A stretch of 64,000 nucleotides of DNA from Nocardia sp. SYP-A9097 (GTDB lineage: Bacteria; Actinomycetota; Actinomycetes; Mycobacteriales; Mycobacteriaceae): assembly GCF_009649815.1 (NCBI RefSeq), contig NZ_WJIC01000029.1, forward strand, positions 1-64,000. The letters run 5' to 3'. Below are positions 18,006-26,637 of the stretch, piece after piece (position 1 is the first letter of the stretch; each line of letters starts with the position of its first letter). A model generated the notes under the pieces. It searched no databases and was not told where the DNA came from. It was given only the letters and a program-made list of their open reading frames with translations. The position numbers were made by a program, and so were the translations under genes.

Positions 18006-19324
18006 AGGTGAATAGCACCGAAGGCGGCGTCGGCCCCTACTGACTTGCCAGCACGCGGGATCGAGCCGGTACGCGAGTCCGTCAATAGGTCCGCGATGGT
18101 GACCGCCTCGGGCAGGGTCCAAGTCGCCGCTTCCGCAGCGAGCAACTGTTCCCACGACGGTGCTCCGGTTTCCGCACGGGCCGCAGCATCGGAGCGGACT
18201 TTCAGCGCGAGCATGCCGATCCGCATCAGAACAGGAATATTGAGATGTCGAGCGGCAAATACGGTTTCCCCGGCGATTGTTGCCGCGGCGGTCTTCGATA
18301 GGCTGATCGCTCCGGCCGCGGCGTGCGCGGCGAGCAGCATCTCTGTGTGGTTGGCCGCCGCGGAGGTCGCCAGGCGTGAAGTGCCGGTGGAACGGTAGGC
18401 CCGAAGGTGCGTATGGGTTCGGACGACGACCTCGGTCGCGAGCATCCCTAGGCCGGGCGTCAACATGCCGGAGCGAAGATTCAGCCCGTCGCCGGAATTC
18501 GTTCCGGCGTAAGCGTCAATGGCAAAATTCCGCAAGTCGGGGTTGGGCATCTCGCAGAGAATTGTCCAGCCCGGCAGCGGAAGGTTCATCGGGGTGACAA
18601 AGTCTGCGGCCCAGTGCTTCAGCAAAAGCGCGACTGCGAGATGCGGCTCGGGCGCTTGCGCGAACGGCAGACCGGAGCGAGTTGCCGTAACGTGTGCGAC
18701 CATCCGTTGTCCGTCGTCCCACCATGTACCTTCGAAGATCCCGGTGCGGATTTGATTAAGGGCGGTGAAGAACCGGCCGATGTCGTGGCCGGCGGACCGG
18801 ACACGATGTGCCGGACCGCCGAATCTCGGACCGGTGTAATCGATGGGGAGTCGGGCGGACTCTTTCTCCCACCGGCGCAGCAGGTCGCTCTTCTTCAACA
18901 AGGACAGGCCGTTGAGGACTGCGGTGTCCACGTGGTTGTCGTAGAGGTTGCCGAGTGCGCCGATGAGCCCGGAGATGCCGACGACCACCAGGTCGCTTCG
19001 TTCCCACGGAATCCGTTGGGCTGCACGCCATCCATCGAGCTGTTCCAGCGCGATCGGGTCGAGGATGTCGGCTATTTCGGGCTCGCCCCATCCCTCGACT
19101 GCGCGACGATCCTGATTACGGGCTGTGAGTTCGGAATAGGTGAGGTCTGTCGGAGTGCTCGCGATGCGCTCTCTCGCCGCGTGGTCGGCCGGCTTGTCCG
19201 AAAGCGCTGATGCGGCGATCATTTCGATGTCGTCGAGGTCGCGCGTGAGTGCGTCCAAGTTGCCGATGTAGTCGTCATCGATCGGCGAGATCCGGTCGCC
19301 GGAGTCGCCGCCGGCGGTGCTCAC
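17999..19324 (-). CDS. Hypothetical protein, second gene of an overlapping pair
   Basis: A 441-residue protein starting with GTG that overlaps the stop of the upstream gene by four bases (GTGA). I do not recognise the family. It has an acidic N-terminus, a central region with several Trp and a WWDDGQRMVAHV segment, and an Ala-rich helical C-terminal half. A short hydrophobic stretch (about residues 110-126, LVVVGISGLIGALGNLY) could be membrane-associated. Strict coupling to the hydrophobic/coiled-coil protein upstream suggests that the two form a complex. Confidence 0.75.
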   Translation of the reverse strand: MSTAGGDSGDRISPIDDDYIGNLDALTRDLDDIEMIAASALSDKPADHAARERIASTPTDLTYSELTARNQDRRAVEGWGEPEIADILDPIALEQLDGWRAAQRIPWERSDLVVVGISGLIGALGNLYDNHVDTAVLNGLSLLKKSDLLRRWEKESARLPIDYTGPRFGGPAHRVRSAGHDIGRFFTALNQIRTGIFEGTWWDDGQRMVAHVTATRSGLPFAQAPEPHLAVALLLKHWAADFVTPMNLPLPGWTILCEMPNPDLRNFAIDAYAGTNSGDGLNLRSGMLTPGLGMLATEVVVRTHTHLRAYRSTGTSRLATSAAANHTEMLLAAHAAAGAISLSKTAAATIAGETVFAARHLNIPVLMRIGMLALKVRSDAAARAETGAPSWEQLLAAEAATWTLPEAVTIADLLTDSRTGSIPRAGKSVGADAAFGAIHLW

Positions 19325-20565
19325 GCCGCATCCTCGAGGTCGTCTGCGAGGATGCAGACCCCCTGAGCAAGGCTCTCAACGGTCTTCTTCTCGCCCTCGA
19401 GGTCCTCGAGTTCGGCAAGCAATGCCTGAAGTTCATCGTTCTCGGGTCCGGTGACACGCTCCTTGAGCCGGTCGGCGACGACCCGGAAGCGGGCGACGCG
19501 ATCTTCAGCAGCCAGGCGTTGACCCCTCTCCGCGTCCAACTCCGCCTGCTTGGTCTCGAGCTGCGCACGAAGGATTTCGATTCGCTCGGCAAGTGTCACG
19601 ACGGTCTTGCCGAGATTTGTGACTCGCTCACGGAGACTGACAATGACAGCCTTTGCTGCCTCTTCGTTGCCGTCGACATCGCGCAGTACAAGTTGGGTCA
19701 CGACGTGGAGTCGGATGGCGTCGGCTGCGATGCGAGCTGCTGTGAACCCGGAGGCCCTGCCCGCCACCGTGACTGCCCCGGCTCCTACGGCGCCGCTCAA
19801 GCCGGTGATGACGGCGGCACCACCGGCCATGCCGAGACCACCGGCAGCAATGGAACCGCCGCCGATCGCGGCCAGGCCCGCAGAAGTTGCCACCGCGCCC
19901 GAATAGCCGAGAACAAGCGCTCCATACGCTCCCGCGATTGCTGGTGCGGCGAGACCGCCGGTCAGGACTCCGAGTCCGAGGCCGGCCCCGGCGAGGAGCG
20001 CGTACTTGCTCCAGTTACCCGCCTTCGACAGCTTCTTGATCGCGTCCTTGTATGCGGTCTCCACAGCATGGAGGTCTTCCGGATGCAGTCGATCCATCGA
20101 CCTATGAGCTGCGATGAGAGCCTCGGCGCGGACGGCTTTCTCCCACTTGCCCTCTACCCACGGCTCGAAGCCATACAGGTCGATGAGCAGAAGCAGAGCC
20201 CGTGACCGTCTCGTCACGACCGAGAAGATCTCTGGCCCAGCAGATTCGAGCGCCTCGAGATTCGGAGACTCACCCTCCACCAAGATCTGGCTGACAACCT
20301 CAGCGACAGCGGGGGACCAGTCTTCCTGGTTACGCTGCATGATGGCCTCAACCACCTTGTCGCGGAAGGAATTACGAATTTCGCGCTTGGACGGAAGGTA
20401 CTTGCCCTTCGATGCGGCGATGTCGCGCTGCATCATCCGGTATTGCCACACCGTGAAGATGAAGTCCTCATCGGGCGAGAGCTCGAGCTTCTTCTGCACC
20501 TGCACCGCGTCTATCCGCTTGACATTAGCGGCCCGACAGGAAATAGCGGTTCCGAGCGAGAGCAT
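19321..20565 (-). CDS. Membrane-active type protein with Gly/Ala-rich hydrophobic block and coiled coil
   Basis: The 414-residue product has a soluble N-terminal domain (about 20-180), a long Gly/Ala/Ser-rich hydrophobic block (about 189-269, including AAIGGGSIAAGGLGMAGG) and a C-terminal coiled coil (about 305-400). The block has the low-complexity pattern of proteins that insert as hairpins into membranes. No catalytic motif is visible. The start is uncertain: ATG at 20565 has no good ribosome site, and GTG codons about 20 residues in are alternatives. It overlaps the next gene by four bases. Being next to conflict genes, it may be a membrane effector with its partner; this is inference. 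Confidence 0.7.
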   Translation of the reverse strand: MLSLGTAISCRAANVKRIDAVQVQKKLELSPDEDFIFTVWQYRMMQRDIAASKGKYLPSKREIRNSFRDKVVEAIMQRNQEDWSPAVAEVVSQILVEGESPNLEALESAGPEIFSVVTRRSRALLLLIDLYGFEPWVEGKWEKAVRAEALIAAHRSMDRLHPEDLHAVETAYKDAIKKLSKAGNWSKYALLAGAGLGLGVLTGGLAAPAIAGAYGALVLGYSGAVATSAGLAAIGGGSIAAGGLGMAGGAAVITGLSGAVGAGAVTVAGRASGFTAARIAADAIRLHVVTQLVLRDVDGNEEAAKAVIVSLRERVTNLGKTVVTLAERIEILRAQLETKQAELDAERGQRLAAEDRVARFRVVADRLKERVTGPENDELQALLAELEDLEGEKKTVESLAQGVCILADDLEDAA

Positions 20566-20797
20566 CCGGGGGCGGGGTTTCCGTTGCCGGGCACAGGGAT
20601 TCCGCGAAGGCGGTGAGCCGAATTCGGGAGTCGGCGAGGACGCAGGTGAAACTGCGGCGACCCCGTTTCGAGCTCGTCGGCAGTCACCTCGTCGCGAGAA
20701 CCACGTCCGGGATCCCCGGCGTCGGTTGGCCCGCGACCTGTGGGCTCGAGCGGAAAGTTGGGATCGGGAGGGGGCGCCTACGGCATCTACTTACCCC

Positions 20798-21196
20798 ATG
20801 ACATCTTCACAACCCCCCGCGAACCAGCCACAGTCCACCGGCTTGGACAAAAAGACCAGCGCGATCCTGTCGTACGCGCTGGGATGGCTCACCGGAATCA
20901 TCTTCCTATTCATGGGAAAGAACGACCCCGATGTGAAATTCCATGCCGCACAATCGATCGTCCTCTTCGGGGCCGTCTCGGTGGTCAATACCGTGCTGAG
21001 CATCATCGGCTCGCTCCTGGGAGCCTTGGGGATCATCTTCAGCCTCGCCGGACTCGCAGTCGCGGTCTTCGCGGTCGTCATCTGGATCATGGCCATGATC
21101 CAGGCGAACAACACCGGCGGTGTCCGCGCCGAGCTACCCATCATCGGAAAATTCGTTGCCCCGTATGCCGATCAGTTGGCCGGCTCGGTCAAGTAG
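20798..21196 (+). CDS. DUF4870/Tic20-like small membrane protein
   Basis: The ATG at 20798 gives 132 residues: a polar Pro/Gln-rich N-terminus, then about three hydrophobic helices (near 24-40, 55-80 and 84-110). The family pattern LSYALGWLTGIIFLF and FHAAQSIVLF is typical of DUF4870. The function of this family in bacteria is not settled. It stands alone and ends before a hairpin terminator at 21286. The longer in-frame extension upstream is antisense to the neighbouring gene and was not used. Confidence 0.85.
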   Translation: MTSSQPPANQPQSTGLDKKTSAILSYALGWLTGIIFLFMGKNDPDVKFHAAQSIVLFGAVSVVNTVLSIIGSLLGALGIIFSLAGLAVAVFAVVIWIMAMIQANNTGGVRAELPIIGKFVAPYADQLAGSVK

Positions 21197-21285
21197 CGGC
21201 GCAATCGAAGCCCCCCAGCTGGATTACGTAATCGATGATGCTGTCGATACCCGTGCACAACGGCCAGATGCGACAGTCCGAACAT

Positions 21286-21313
21286 CAACGGCCCGAGGCT
21301 ACTCGGGCCGTTG
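21286..21313. terminator. Hairpin terminator after the DUF4870 gene
   Basis: A perfect 12-bp stem (21286-21297 CAACGGCCCGAG with 21302-21313) encloses a four-base loop, GCTA. It lies 89 bases after the stop at 21196 and faces the convergent membrane-protein gene that ends at 21371, so it may serve both. Confidence 0.8.
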
Positions 21314-21370
21314 GCGTCCGCGCGGAACGTCTGGAGCTGCCGACGCAGCGTGAATCACGGCCACCTCAGG

Positions 21371-21922
21371 TCAGCCGATGATCGGATTGCCCCGCCCATA
21401 AATGGACAGGACAAGGATCGTGTCTATGCCGAAGTAGCAGGGGATAATTGCAAACCCGGCGAGGAATCGAATATTTCCGGATTTCCAGCCACGAAGGTGC
21501 ATGCGCACGGTGCTGACAAGCGTGCTCACCATCCAGATCGCCAGGGCGAGAATCGATCCCACCCAGATCGCCCAGAGGTACAGCAATCCCGCCGGGGCCA
21601 CCACACAGACGATTTGTGTGCGAGTCCACAGGAAGTCATCGATGCTGGATCCGAGCTGGACCGGAGTGACCAAGGCTGGCTCTATGCCTGGCAGGTACCC
21701 ACCGAGCCGCCTCCGGATCGCGCGGAGCGAATGGCTGTACTCATGAATTCCGAAGTCATCGATCGGCGAACCGGGGCGGCCGATAGCAGGGCAATCCTTC
21801 CAGGCCAACAGGTTCGGGTGAGAATCGCTGGCCATGAGCCCTGGGACCTGTTCGTTGACATCATCGGTCACGAGGGTGTCTTCGCGTCGGTGGACATGAT
21901 CTAGCTGTTCGGCCGAGCTCAT
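21371..21922 (-). CDS. Hypothetical membrane protein
   Basis: From ATG 21922 the product has 183 residues. The N-terminal half is soluble, with HEYSHSLRAIRRRLGGYLPG in the middle. The C-terminal half has two clear membrane segments (about 102-128 and 150-172), with aromatic residues at the edges. I do not recognise a family. Neither this start nor the internal ATG at 21835 has a strong ribosome site, so the N-terminus is uncertain. Confidence 0.5.
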   Translation of the reverse strand: MSSAEQLDHVHRREDTLVTDDVNEQVPGLMASDSHPNLLAWKDCPAIGRPGSPIDDFGIHEYSHSLRAIRRRLGGYLPGIEPALVTPVQLGSSIDDFLWTRTQIVCVVAPAGLLYLWAIWVGSILALAIWMVSTLVSTVRMHLRGWKSGNIRFLAGFAIIPCYFGIDTILVLSIYGRGNPIIG

Positions 21923-21943
21923 CCCGGGGATGAGGTCTGTACG

Positions 21944-22273
21944 ATGTTCCCGCCGGTCGGGTCTGAGATCGACGCGATGGTCGAACAGGTCGGTTCCTGG
22001 TCTCCGCACGGAGCGGGTGTCCGGCCGGGTCGAATCAGGCGCAGTCTGCGTCCCCGCGATCTCGAGTCACTCAAGAGATCGTGCGACTTTTGCGGAGCCT
22101 CAACAACGCTCAGCGCTGGAGGCGACGGCCTGACCTTGGCGGTGATGACCACTGATGGTCCCGAAGCCTACACGGTGGTTGTTCATCGGAGGTGTCTGGC
22201 CGAACGGATTCATCCAGAGGGCCACGGCCAGCGGGCGCGAGCCTTGCAGATAGGGCGACGCGACGACCGGTGA
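21944..22273 (+). CDS. Small hypothetical protein with a possible zinc site
   Basis: A 109-residue frame with CDFCGA near residue 47 and HRRC near residue 82, which could bind one metal ion. The segment between them has the alternating pattern of a beta-hairpin (LTLAVMTTDG, AYTVVVHRRC). No strong ribosome site is visible and no family is recognised. It is kept because the residue pattern looks like a folded treble-clef-type protein. Confidence 0.4.
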   Translation: MFPPVGSEIDAMVEQVGSWSPHGAGVRPGRIRRSLRPRDLESLKRSCDFCGASTTLSAGGDGLTLAVMTTDGPEAYTVVVHRRCLAERIHPEGHGQRARALQIGRRDDR

Positions 22274-22331
22274 ATCCGAGCGGATGGTGAACGGGATCGC
22301 GTTCACGGGGTTGCGCCGATATCGTCCTGCC

Positions 22332-22661
22332 ATGACAGCGAATTGGGCCACGGGCGACAAATGCGAGCTACCGGCCACTGCGAACCACTGGCTTTGCGAT
22401 GAACCACAGCCGGGGTTGGTCCTGGTCGAATTTGTCGATGCCAACGGTCGACCCCACTGTCTGGTCGACAAGAGCGCCATCTTCGGCGCCGACCTGCTGC
22501 CGACATCGACCTACCCACGCCCGACCTACATTCAATGCTCGATCGAAGAGATCAACGGCGACATCGCTACAGTCAGCCCGTGGTGGACGACCAGCCGCGC
22601 CGGCATACCCTTTCTCTTCGACGTCCGGGTGGAGGTTCTCGTTCCGCGGACGACCGGCTGA
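22332..22661 (+). CDS. Small hypothetical protein
   Basis: The 109-residue frame from ATG 22332 has a protein-like mix of strands (GLVLVEFVDANG, FLFDVRVEVLVP) and scattered aromatics, and two Cys near its N-terminus. An upstream ATG at 22284 would add 16 residues. No family was recognised. It follows the previous small gene by 58 bases on the same strand, so the two may be one transcript. It may be a small single-domain beta protein. Confidence 0.4.
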   Translation: MTANWATGDKCELPATANHWLCDEPQPGLVLVEFVDANGRPHCLVDKSAIFGADLLPTSTYPRPTYIQCSIEEINGDIATVSPWWTTSRAGIPFLFDVRVEVLVPRTTG

Positions 22662-22937
22662 CCGTGAACCTCGGCCGCCGACTGCGAACGGTCGACCGAT
22701 ATCACCCCGCATTGACCGAACCGCTCAGCGCGGCACCTCGGAAGATCCACGGGCAGAGGCCATCTCGGGTAGCCGCACGACTGCTAGTCGGCTGATGGTA
22801 TCCATGGATGCGATGTCGATATCGGCGCCTTCGACGGAAGACTGAACTGTTCCTGACCATCGCCGACTTGACGCGGGATGCGTACGGCAACGGCCCGATT
22901 TTGTGACAATTCCACCGCATTGGGATCGGGGACCATG

Positions 22938-24224
22938 TCAACGCAAAACATGCGCGGCACGCGCGGCTCGCAGCCAATCGGGGAACTCACTCAACAGTTT
23001 CGAGTAAAGATCCTCGTCGCTCATGCGGTCGATGTCGGCGATCGCGAAGAATCCCGCATTGTCAACCTTGCGACCGGTGAGTGTGTCGAGCTTGCGGAGG
23101 ACACCGAAGTCATTGCGCCCCAACCCGATGAACTGCCAGAACGCCGGGTACTCTGCCGCAGCGCGCATCAACGTGGTGATGGGTCCCCGTTTGTGAAAGC
23201 CGCCATCGGTGAAGAACAGGACGAGCGTCGGATCACCACCGGGGCGCAGTACATTCAAAATCTCTGTCATGACCGGTATTTCGTCGTTGTATCCACCGAT
23301 CGAGCTGTAGTCGATGCCGCCGTGCACTCCACCGAGATGAATGAACTCCGCACACCAGGAGTCCGCCGTGTCGACACGAACGTTGGGCAGCTTCGCAAAT
23401 CGGGATCCATACAGGTAGGGCTCGAGCTCGCCATCGTCATCGAGTTGGATCGCGACGGGGATCATCCGCTCCACGACTCGATGGACGACTTTCTTCTTAT
23501 ACAGTTCGGACATACTCCCGGTCTTATCGATGACCAACAGCACTCGAGCACGTACCCCGTCGGCGCCTTTGGCAAGTAAGACCTTCGCCACCTCGCGTTT
23601 GCGAAGGTCCAGCTTCTGGCGCTTGTCGAGGGAGAGCTTCTGCTCCCCCGCAACGGTGCGCACTCCCCCGCGATCAATGGCTACGGCATCAGATGTCGGG
23701 GGCGGGGAGGAGGCGGGATCGTCATCGACCGTCACGCCGTGATCGGTGACCAGTGCGGCGAATCCGCCGGCATACCCCTGCCCGACCGCGCGCACCTTCC
23801 AACCGGCGCCACGCCGATACAGTTCGACTGCGATTACTAACGATTCGGGGCCGAGTCCGTCGATTCGATACTCGCACAACAGTTTCCCTGTGCGGTCACT
23901 GAGTGTCGCGATGGGTGCCTGATATCCACCGAACGTAGCCTCCGGATCCTCGAGGGTGAGAACCGCGCGGACCTGATCGATATCGTGCGGGATCTGCCCG
24001 AGCGAGATATGCAGTGCGCCAGGAGTTCCCGAGGCAAGCTGTACACCGGGCCCCACAGGCTGATTGAAGAATATGAAATCAGCGTCGGAGCGGACCTTGC
24101 CGTTCGCGGTGACCAGCAACGCCGACAAATCCGCGGCGGCAGGGGTCCGTAGCGCGATCGTCACCTCGGTGACGGCTATCGGCGCGTTCTGGCCCTTCGA
24201 CAACTGAGACTCGGTAATGGTCAT
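22938..24224 (-). CDS. TerD domain plus von Willebrand A domain protein (TerF-like)
   Basis: The ATG at 24224 gives 428 residues and places the TerD domain at the N-terminus (about 1-165; LSKGQNAPI, then VRSDADFIFFNQP), as in tellurium-resistance proteins that bind calcium. A Pro/Asp linker is followed by a von Willebrand A domain (about 225-420) with the metal-binding motif VIDKTGSMS and later FFTDGG. This two-domain layout is that of TerF. Ter proteins are linked to tellurite tolerance, phage inhibition and membrane stress sensing. No other ter gene is near, so it is an orphan copy here. Confidence 0.88.
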   Translation of the reverse strand: MTITESQLSKGQNAPIAVTEVTIALRTPAAADLSALLVTANGKVRSDADFIFFNQPVGPGVQLASGTPGALHISLGQIPHDIDQVRAVLTLEDPEATFGGYQAPIATLSDRTGKLLCEYRIDGLGPESLVIAVELYRRGAGWKVRAVGQGYAGGFAALVTDHGVTVDDDPASSPPPTSDAVAIDRGGVRTVAGEQKLSLDKRQKLDLRKREVAKVLLAKGADGVRARVLLVIDKTGSMSELYKKKVVHRVVERMIPVAIQLDDDGELEPYLYGSRFAKLPNVRVDTADSWCAEFIHLGGVHGGIDYSSIGGYNDEIPVMTEILNVLRPGGDPTLVLFFTDGGFHKRGPITTLMRAAAEYPAFWQFIGLGRNDFGVLRKLDTLTGRKVDNAGFFAIADIDRMSDEDLYSKLLSEFPDWLRAARAAHVLR

Positions 24225-24958
24225 AGGTGCCCTAATCAGATCGAAATGAAGGTATCCGACCAACCCTACGAGCCCACTACCGCGGCGAACCGGCGATCGC
24301 TGTAACCGAGCAGCACACGCCGACAGGACACGCAGGTGCTCATAGTCGAGAGAGCAGCTCACAGGGCCGGAGTGCGCTTTGGGTGGCCGCGGTGTCGCGA
24401 AACAGTCGCCATTGCCTCACGCCGGTCACCTCGCCCCCTGGAGCCGGGCGATGGCCGTTAGAAATGTCGCCTGATTCTTGGGTGGACGTCGGCACGTCGA
24501 CAACCCCTGTGCCCGTATCCAACTCGGCAACATAGAGGTGACCGCGCCGGGGACAAGGGCGATGTTCCATCGTTTGCTGACCATCTCCGGTGCGAGGCCC
24601 CCATCGCAATCACGTCTCCTATAACCAGATTCGACGCACGCTCACCACGAACGGTTCCGAGTCGACAGGCTCTATCAGTCGATTAGTGCTGCGAGGTATT
24701 CCAGCGCAATGACCATCGCCGGACGAGGTTACGCGGGCGATGCCGGGTGAGTCGAGGCCATCGGCGATGGCAGTTGTCTTCCTGGGCGTGTTTGGCGAAC
24801 ACACTGTATTGCCGCGGTCCGAAGCGGCCAGCGCGGGCCTGCGAAAGATCAACGGCCAGAGCGCCCTCCCGGCCGCCGGCAGTGCGCGCTCATGCCGATT
24901 ACAGGGCCAGAACTGGGTGAGCTCGTGCCTACCTGGATCATCTGCCGAGGACGCTCGG
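24225..24958. other. Long intergenic region
   Basis: No gene with convincing start and composition is visible across about 730 bases. The part near 24225-24300 should hold the promoter of the TerF-like gene. Moderately lower GC appears at about 24600-24720. The segment from 24740 on reads open into the next small gene, but without protein-like composition until about 24959. Confidence 0.4.
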
Positions 24959-25216
24959 GTGTGGGAAGTATCCTCGCGGCTTGCGGTTCGCGATCTGATC
25001 TGCCCTTTCCGGGACTACCGCACCGATACCATTGCCGCGCAACAAAACTCGATTCTCGCCGAGGAGTACCCTGGGCTGTACGAATTCGGTGAGGCACCGG
25101 AGTGGGCGCGATCGGCGGGCATGGTGGTGCTGTTCTTCGACGAGCTCGAGTACTCGGCCTTCGTCCGCGCGGTTGAGCACGATGAGTTCGCACGAGCGGT
25201 TTTCGCCTACCAGTAG
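24959..25216 (+). CDS. Small acidic hypothetical protein
   Basis: GTG at 24959 has GAGG eight bases upstream and starts VWEVSSRLAVRD. The 85-residue product is acidic and rich in Glu, Tyr and Phe (LAEEYPGLYEFGEAPEWARS). It looks like a compact globular protein or the C-terminal part of a longer one. I do not recognise a family. It ends 12 bases before the convergent cupin gene. Whether it is intact cannot be decided here. Confidence 0.4.
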   Translation: MWEVSSRLAVRDLICPFRDYRTDTIAAQQNSILAEEYPGLYEFGEAPEWARSAGMVVLFFDELEYSAFVRAVEHDEFARAVFAYQ

Positions 25217-25228
25217 GTGCGCCGGGTG

Positions 25229-25603
25229 TCACCGCGCCCAGGGTGCGGTGACCGGCGGCTGACCGGGGATCAGTCCCTGCCCGCCGACGGGCAGCACCAC
25301 GATCGCCTCGAACGGTTCGGCGTTCGGGTTGGCCATGGCGAACTGCTGGTACGCGGGCAGGATAAGGGCGTCTCCCGCTGCGACGGTGAGGGTTTCGTCG
25401 CCCATAGTGACGATCATCGATCCCGAGAGCGCGATGAAGATCTCCTCGCGGTCCAGGGCATGCGGCGGGGCGTCGACGCCGGGTTTGATGCTGAGCCGCC
25501 AGGCACAGTTCTCGGTGGAACCGCGACTGGGGGCGGCCAGGCCGACGAAGTCGGCGTGGTCGTTCTCGAATCGCGGGGCCTGGGCGGCGGTGATGAGCGG
25601 CAT
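25229..25603 (-). CDS. Cupin-domain protein (second of a tandem pair)
   Basis: A 124-residue single-domain cupin. HALDREEIFIALSG and a late ALILPAYQQFAMANP correspond to the two cupin motifs; the first has only a partial set of metal-binding His. It is a paralogue of the gene just upstream: the shared frame is FVGLAAPSRGS and EEIFIALSG. AGGAGAG precedes the ATG. The pair lies divergent to a MarR regulator, so it is probably a small-molecule-induced detoxification or sensing unit. Substrate unknown. Confidence 0.85.
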   Translation of the reverse strand: MPLITAAQAPRFENDHADFVGLAAPSRGSTENCAWRLSIKPGVDAPPHALDREEIFIALSGSMIVTMGDETLTVAAGDALILPAYQQFAMANPNAEPFEAIVVLPVGGQGLIPGQPPVTAPWAR

Positions 25604-25644
25604 GGGTCTCTCCTGTGCGGTGTGAATGAGGTTGTGTACGTGGA

Positions 25645-26019
25645 CTACTGAGCCCAGGGCGGGCTGACGCGATCGCCGCCGGGGGCCTGGGCGTACGCGC
25701 CGACCGGCAGCACCGCCACCGCCTCGAACGGCTCATCGCCCGGGACGCTCAGGTGAAAGACGGTGTGCGCGGGGATGACCAGGGCGTCCCCGGCGCAAAG
25801 CTCGCCGGTCTCGCCGTCGATGATCACCTGCGCCCGCCCGGAAAGCGCGATGAAGATCTCCTCACGCGACACCGCGTGTGCGTGACCGGGATTGCCCGCT
25901 TCGAGGGTGAATCGCCACACGCTGTTCTCGCTGGAGCCCCGGCTGGGAGCGGCCAATCCGACGGCGGTCATGAGGGGGGCCCGGAAGGTGGGTGCGTCGG
26001 CGGATTTGATGAGTGGCAT
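25645..26019 (-). CDS. Cupin-domain protein (first of a tandem pair)
   Basis: Also 124 residues and clearly homologous to the next gene 41 bases downstream. The cupin barrel includes NPGHAHAVSREEIFIALSG, with two candidate metal His, and a later VIPAHTVFHLS with another His. AGGAG lies ahead of the ATG. The gene starts 83 bases from the divergent MarR gene, and the palindromic element between them is a likely shared operator. The tandem copies have diverged in the loop around the metal site, so they may bind different ligands. Confidence 0.85.
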   Translation of the reverse strand: MPLIKSADAPTFRAPLMTAVGLAAPSRGSSENSVWRFTLEAGNPGHAHAVSREEIFIALSGRAQVIIDGETGELCAGDALVIPAHTVFHLSVPGDEPFEAVAVLPVGAYAQAPGGDRVSPPWAQ

Positions 26020-26046
26020 GCTCTACTCCTGATATTCAACCAAGGT

Positions 26047-26077
26047 GTTCAACTGTGGTGTACAACTTGAGTTGAAC
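26047..26077. promoter_or_regulatory. Probable MarR operator between divergent genes
   Basis: An inverted repeat GTTCAACT (26047-26054) and AGTTGAAC (26070-26077) lies between the cupin start at 26019 and the MarR start at 26102. Further TTCAAC- and TACAAC-like half sites lie at 26035-26040 and 26061-26066. This arrangement suits autoregulation by the MarR protein. Confidence 0.65.
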
Positions 26078-26101
26078 ATATTGGAGCGAAGGGAGTCAAG
26101 T

Positions 26102-26548
26102 ATGGATTTCGGCGTACTGCTCGGGCAGGCCTACCAGGGGTTCGTGCAGGAGTTGCACGCACACCTGGCCGGGCACGGACATCAGGTGCTGGGCGCGTCG
26201 TACGGGTACGTGCTGCGCACACTCGCGGACAACGCGCTCACCGCGAGCCAATTGGGCGAGCACCTGGGGATTACCGCGCAGGGTGCGGCCAAGGTGGTGG
26301 ATGAGATGGTCCGGCAGGGTTATATCGAGCGCCGCGCCGACCCGAATGACAAGCGTGCCAAACTGCTGCATCTGTCCGAGCGCGGGCGCGACATGCTCGA
26401 CACCGTCCGGACCTTCCACGCGGACTACGAGCGGAGATTGACCGCACGGGTGGGCGCGGATCAGATCGCCGCCGTGCGGGCGGTGCTCGGCGAGATCATC
26501 GACACCGCAACCGATTCCACTACCGCACGCGCCTTCCGGCCGCTGTGA
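26102..26548 (+). CDS. MarR-family transcriptional regulator
   Basis: ATG at 26102 follows GAAGGGAG and yields 148 residues. The winged helix-turn-helix spans about 45-105 (LTASQLGEHLGITAQGAAKV, then the wing RRADPNDKRAK). It diverges from the tandem cupin genes with a palindromic operator between, so it probably represses both them and itself, released by an unknown small molecule. Its stop codon overlaps a very short following frame. Confidence 0.92.
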   Translation: MDFGVLLGQAYQGFVQELHAHLAGHGHQVLGASYGYVLRTLADNALTASQLGEHLGITAQGAAKVVDEMVRQGYIERRADPNDKRAKLLHLSERGRDMLDTVRTFHADYERRLTARVGADQIAAVRAVLGEIIDTATDSTTARAFRPL

Positions 26549-26637
26549 GCGTGTCCCTCGTGAATCCGCGCTATTACGTCTGGGCGAACAACGGGGAAGA
26601 CGAGAATGACTGCGATGATCTCGACCCGGCCGAGTAG
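26545..26637 (+). CDS. Very short acidic ORF coupled to MarR
   Basis: GTG at 26545 overlaps the MarR stop (GTGA). The 30-residue frame ends TAG at 26635-26637. The product starts VSVSLVNPRYYVWANNGE and ends in an Asp/Glu run with one Cys. The overlap is the only sign of translation; there is no separate ribosome site. It might be a real micropeptide or the remnant of a longer gene. Confidence 0.25.
   Translation: MSVSLVNPRYYVWANNGEDENDCDDLDPAE

Noticed and set aside
24740..24958. Upstream extension of the small ORF that ends at 25216
   Set aside because: The N-terminal part lacks protein-like composition, and a ribosome site exists only for GTG 24959.
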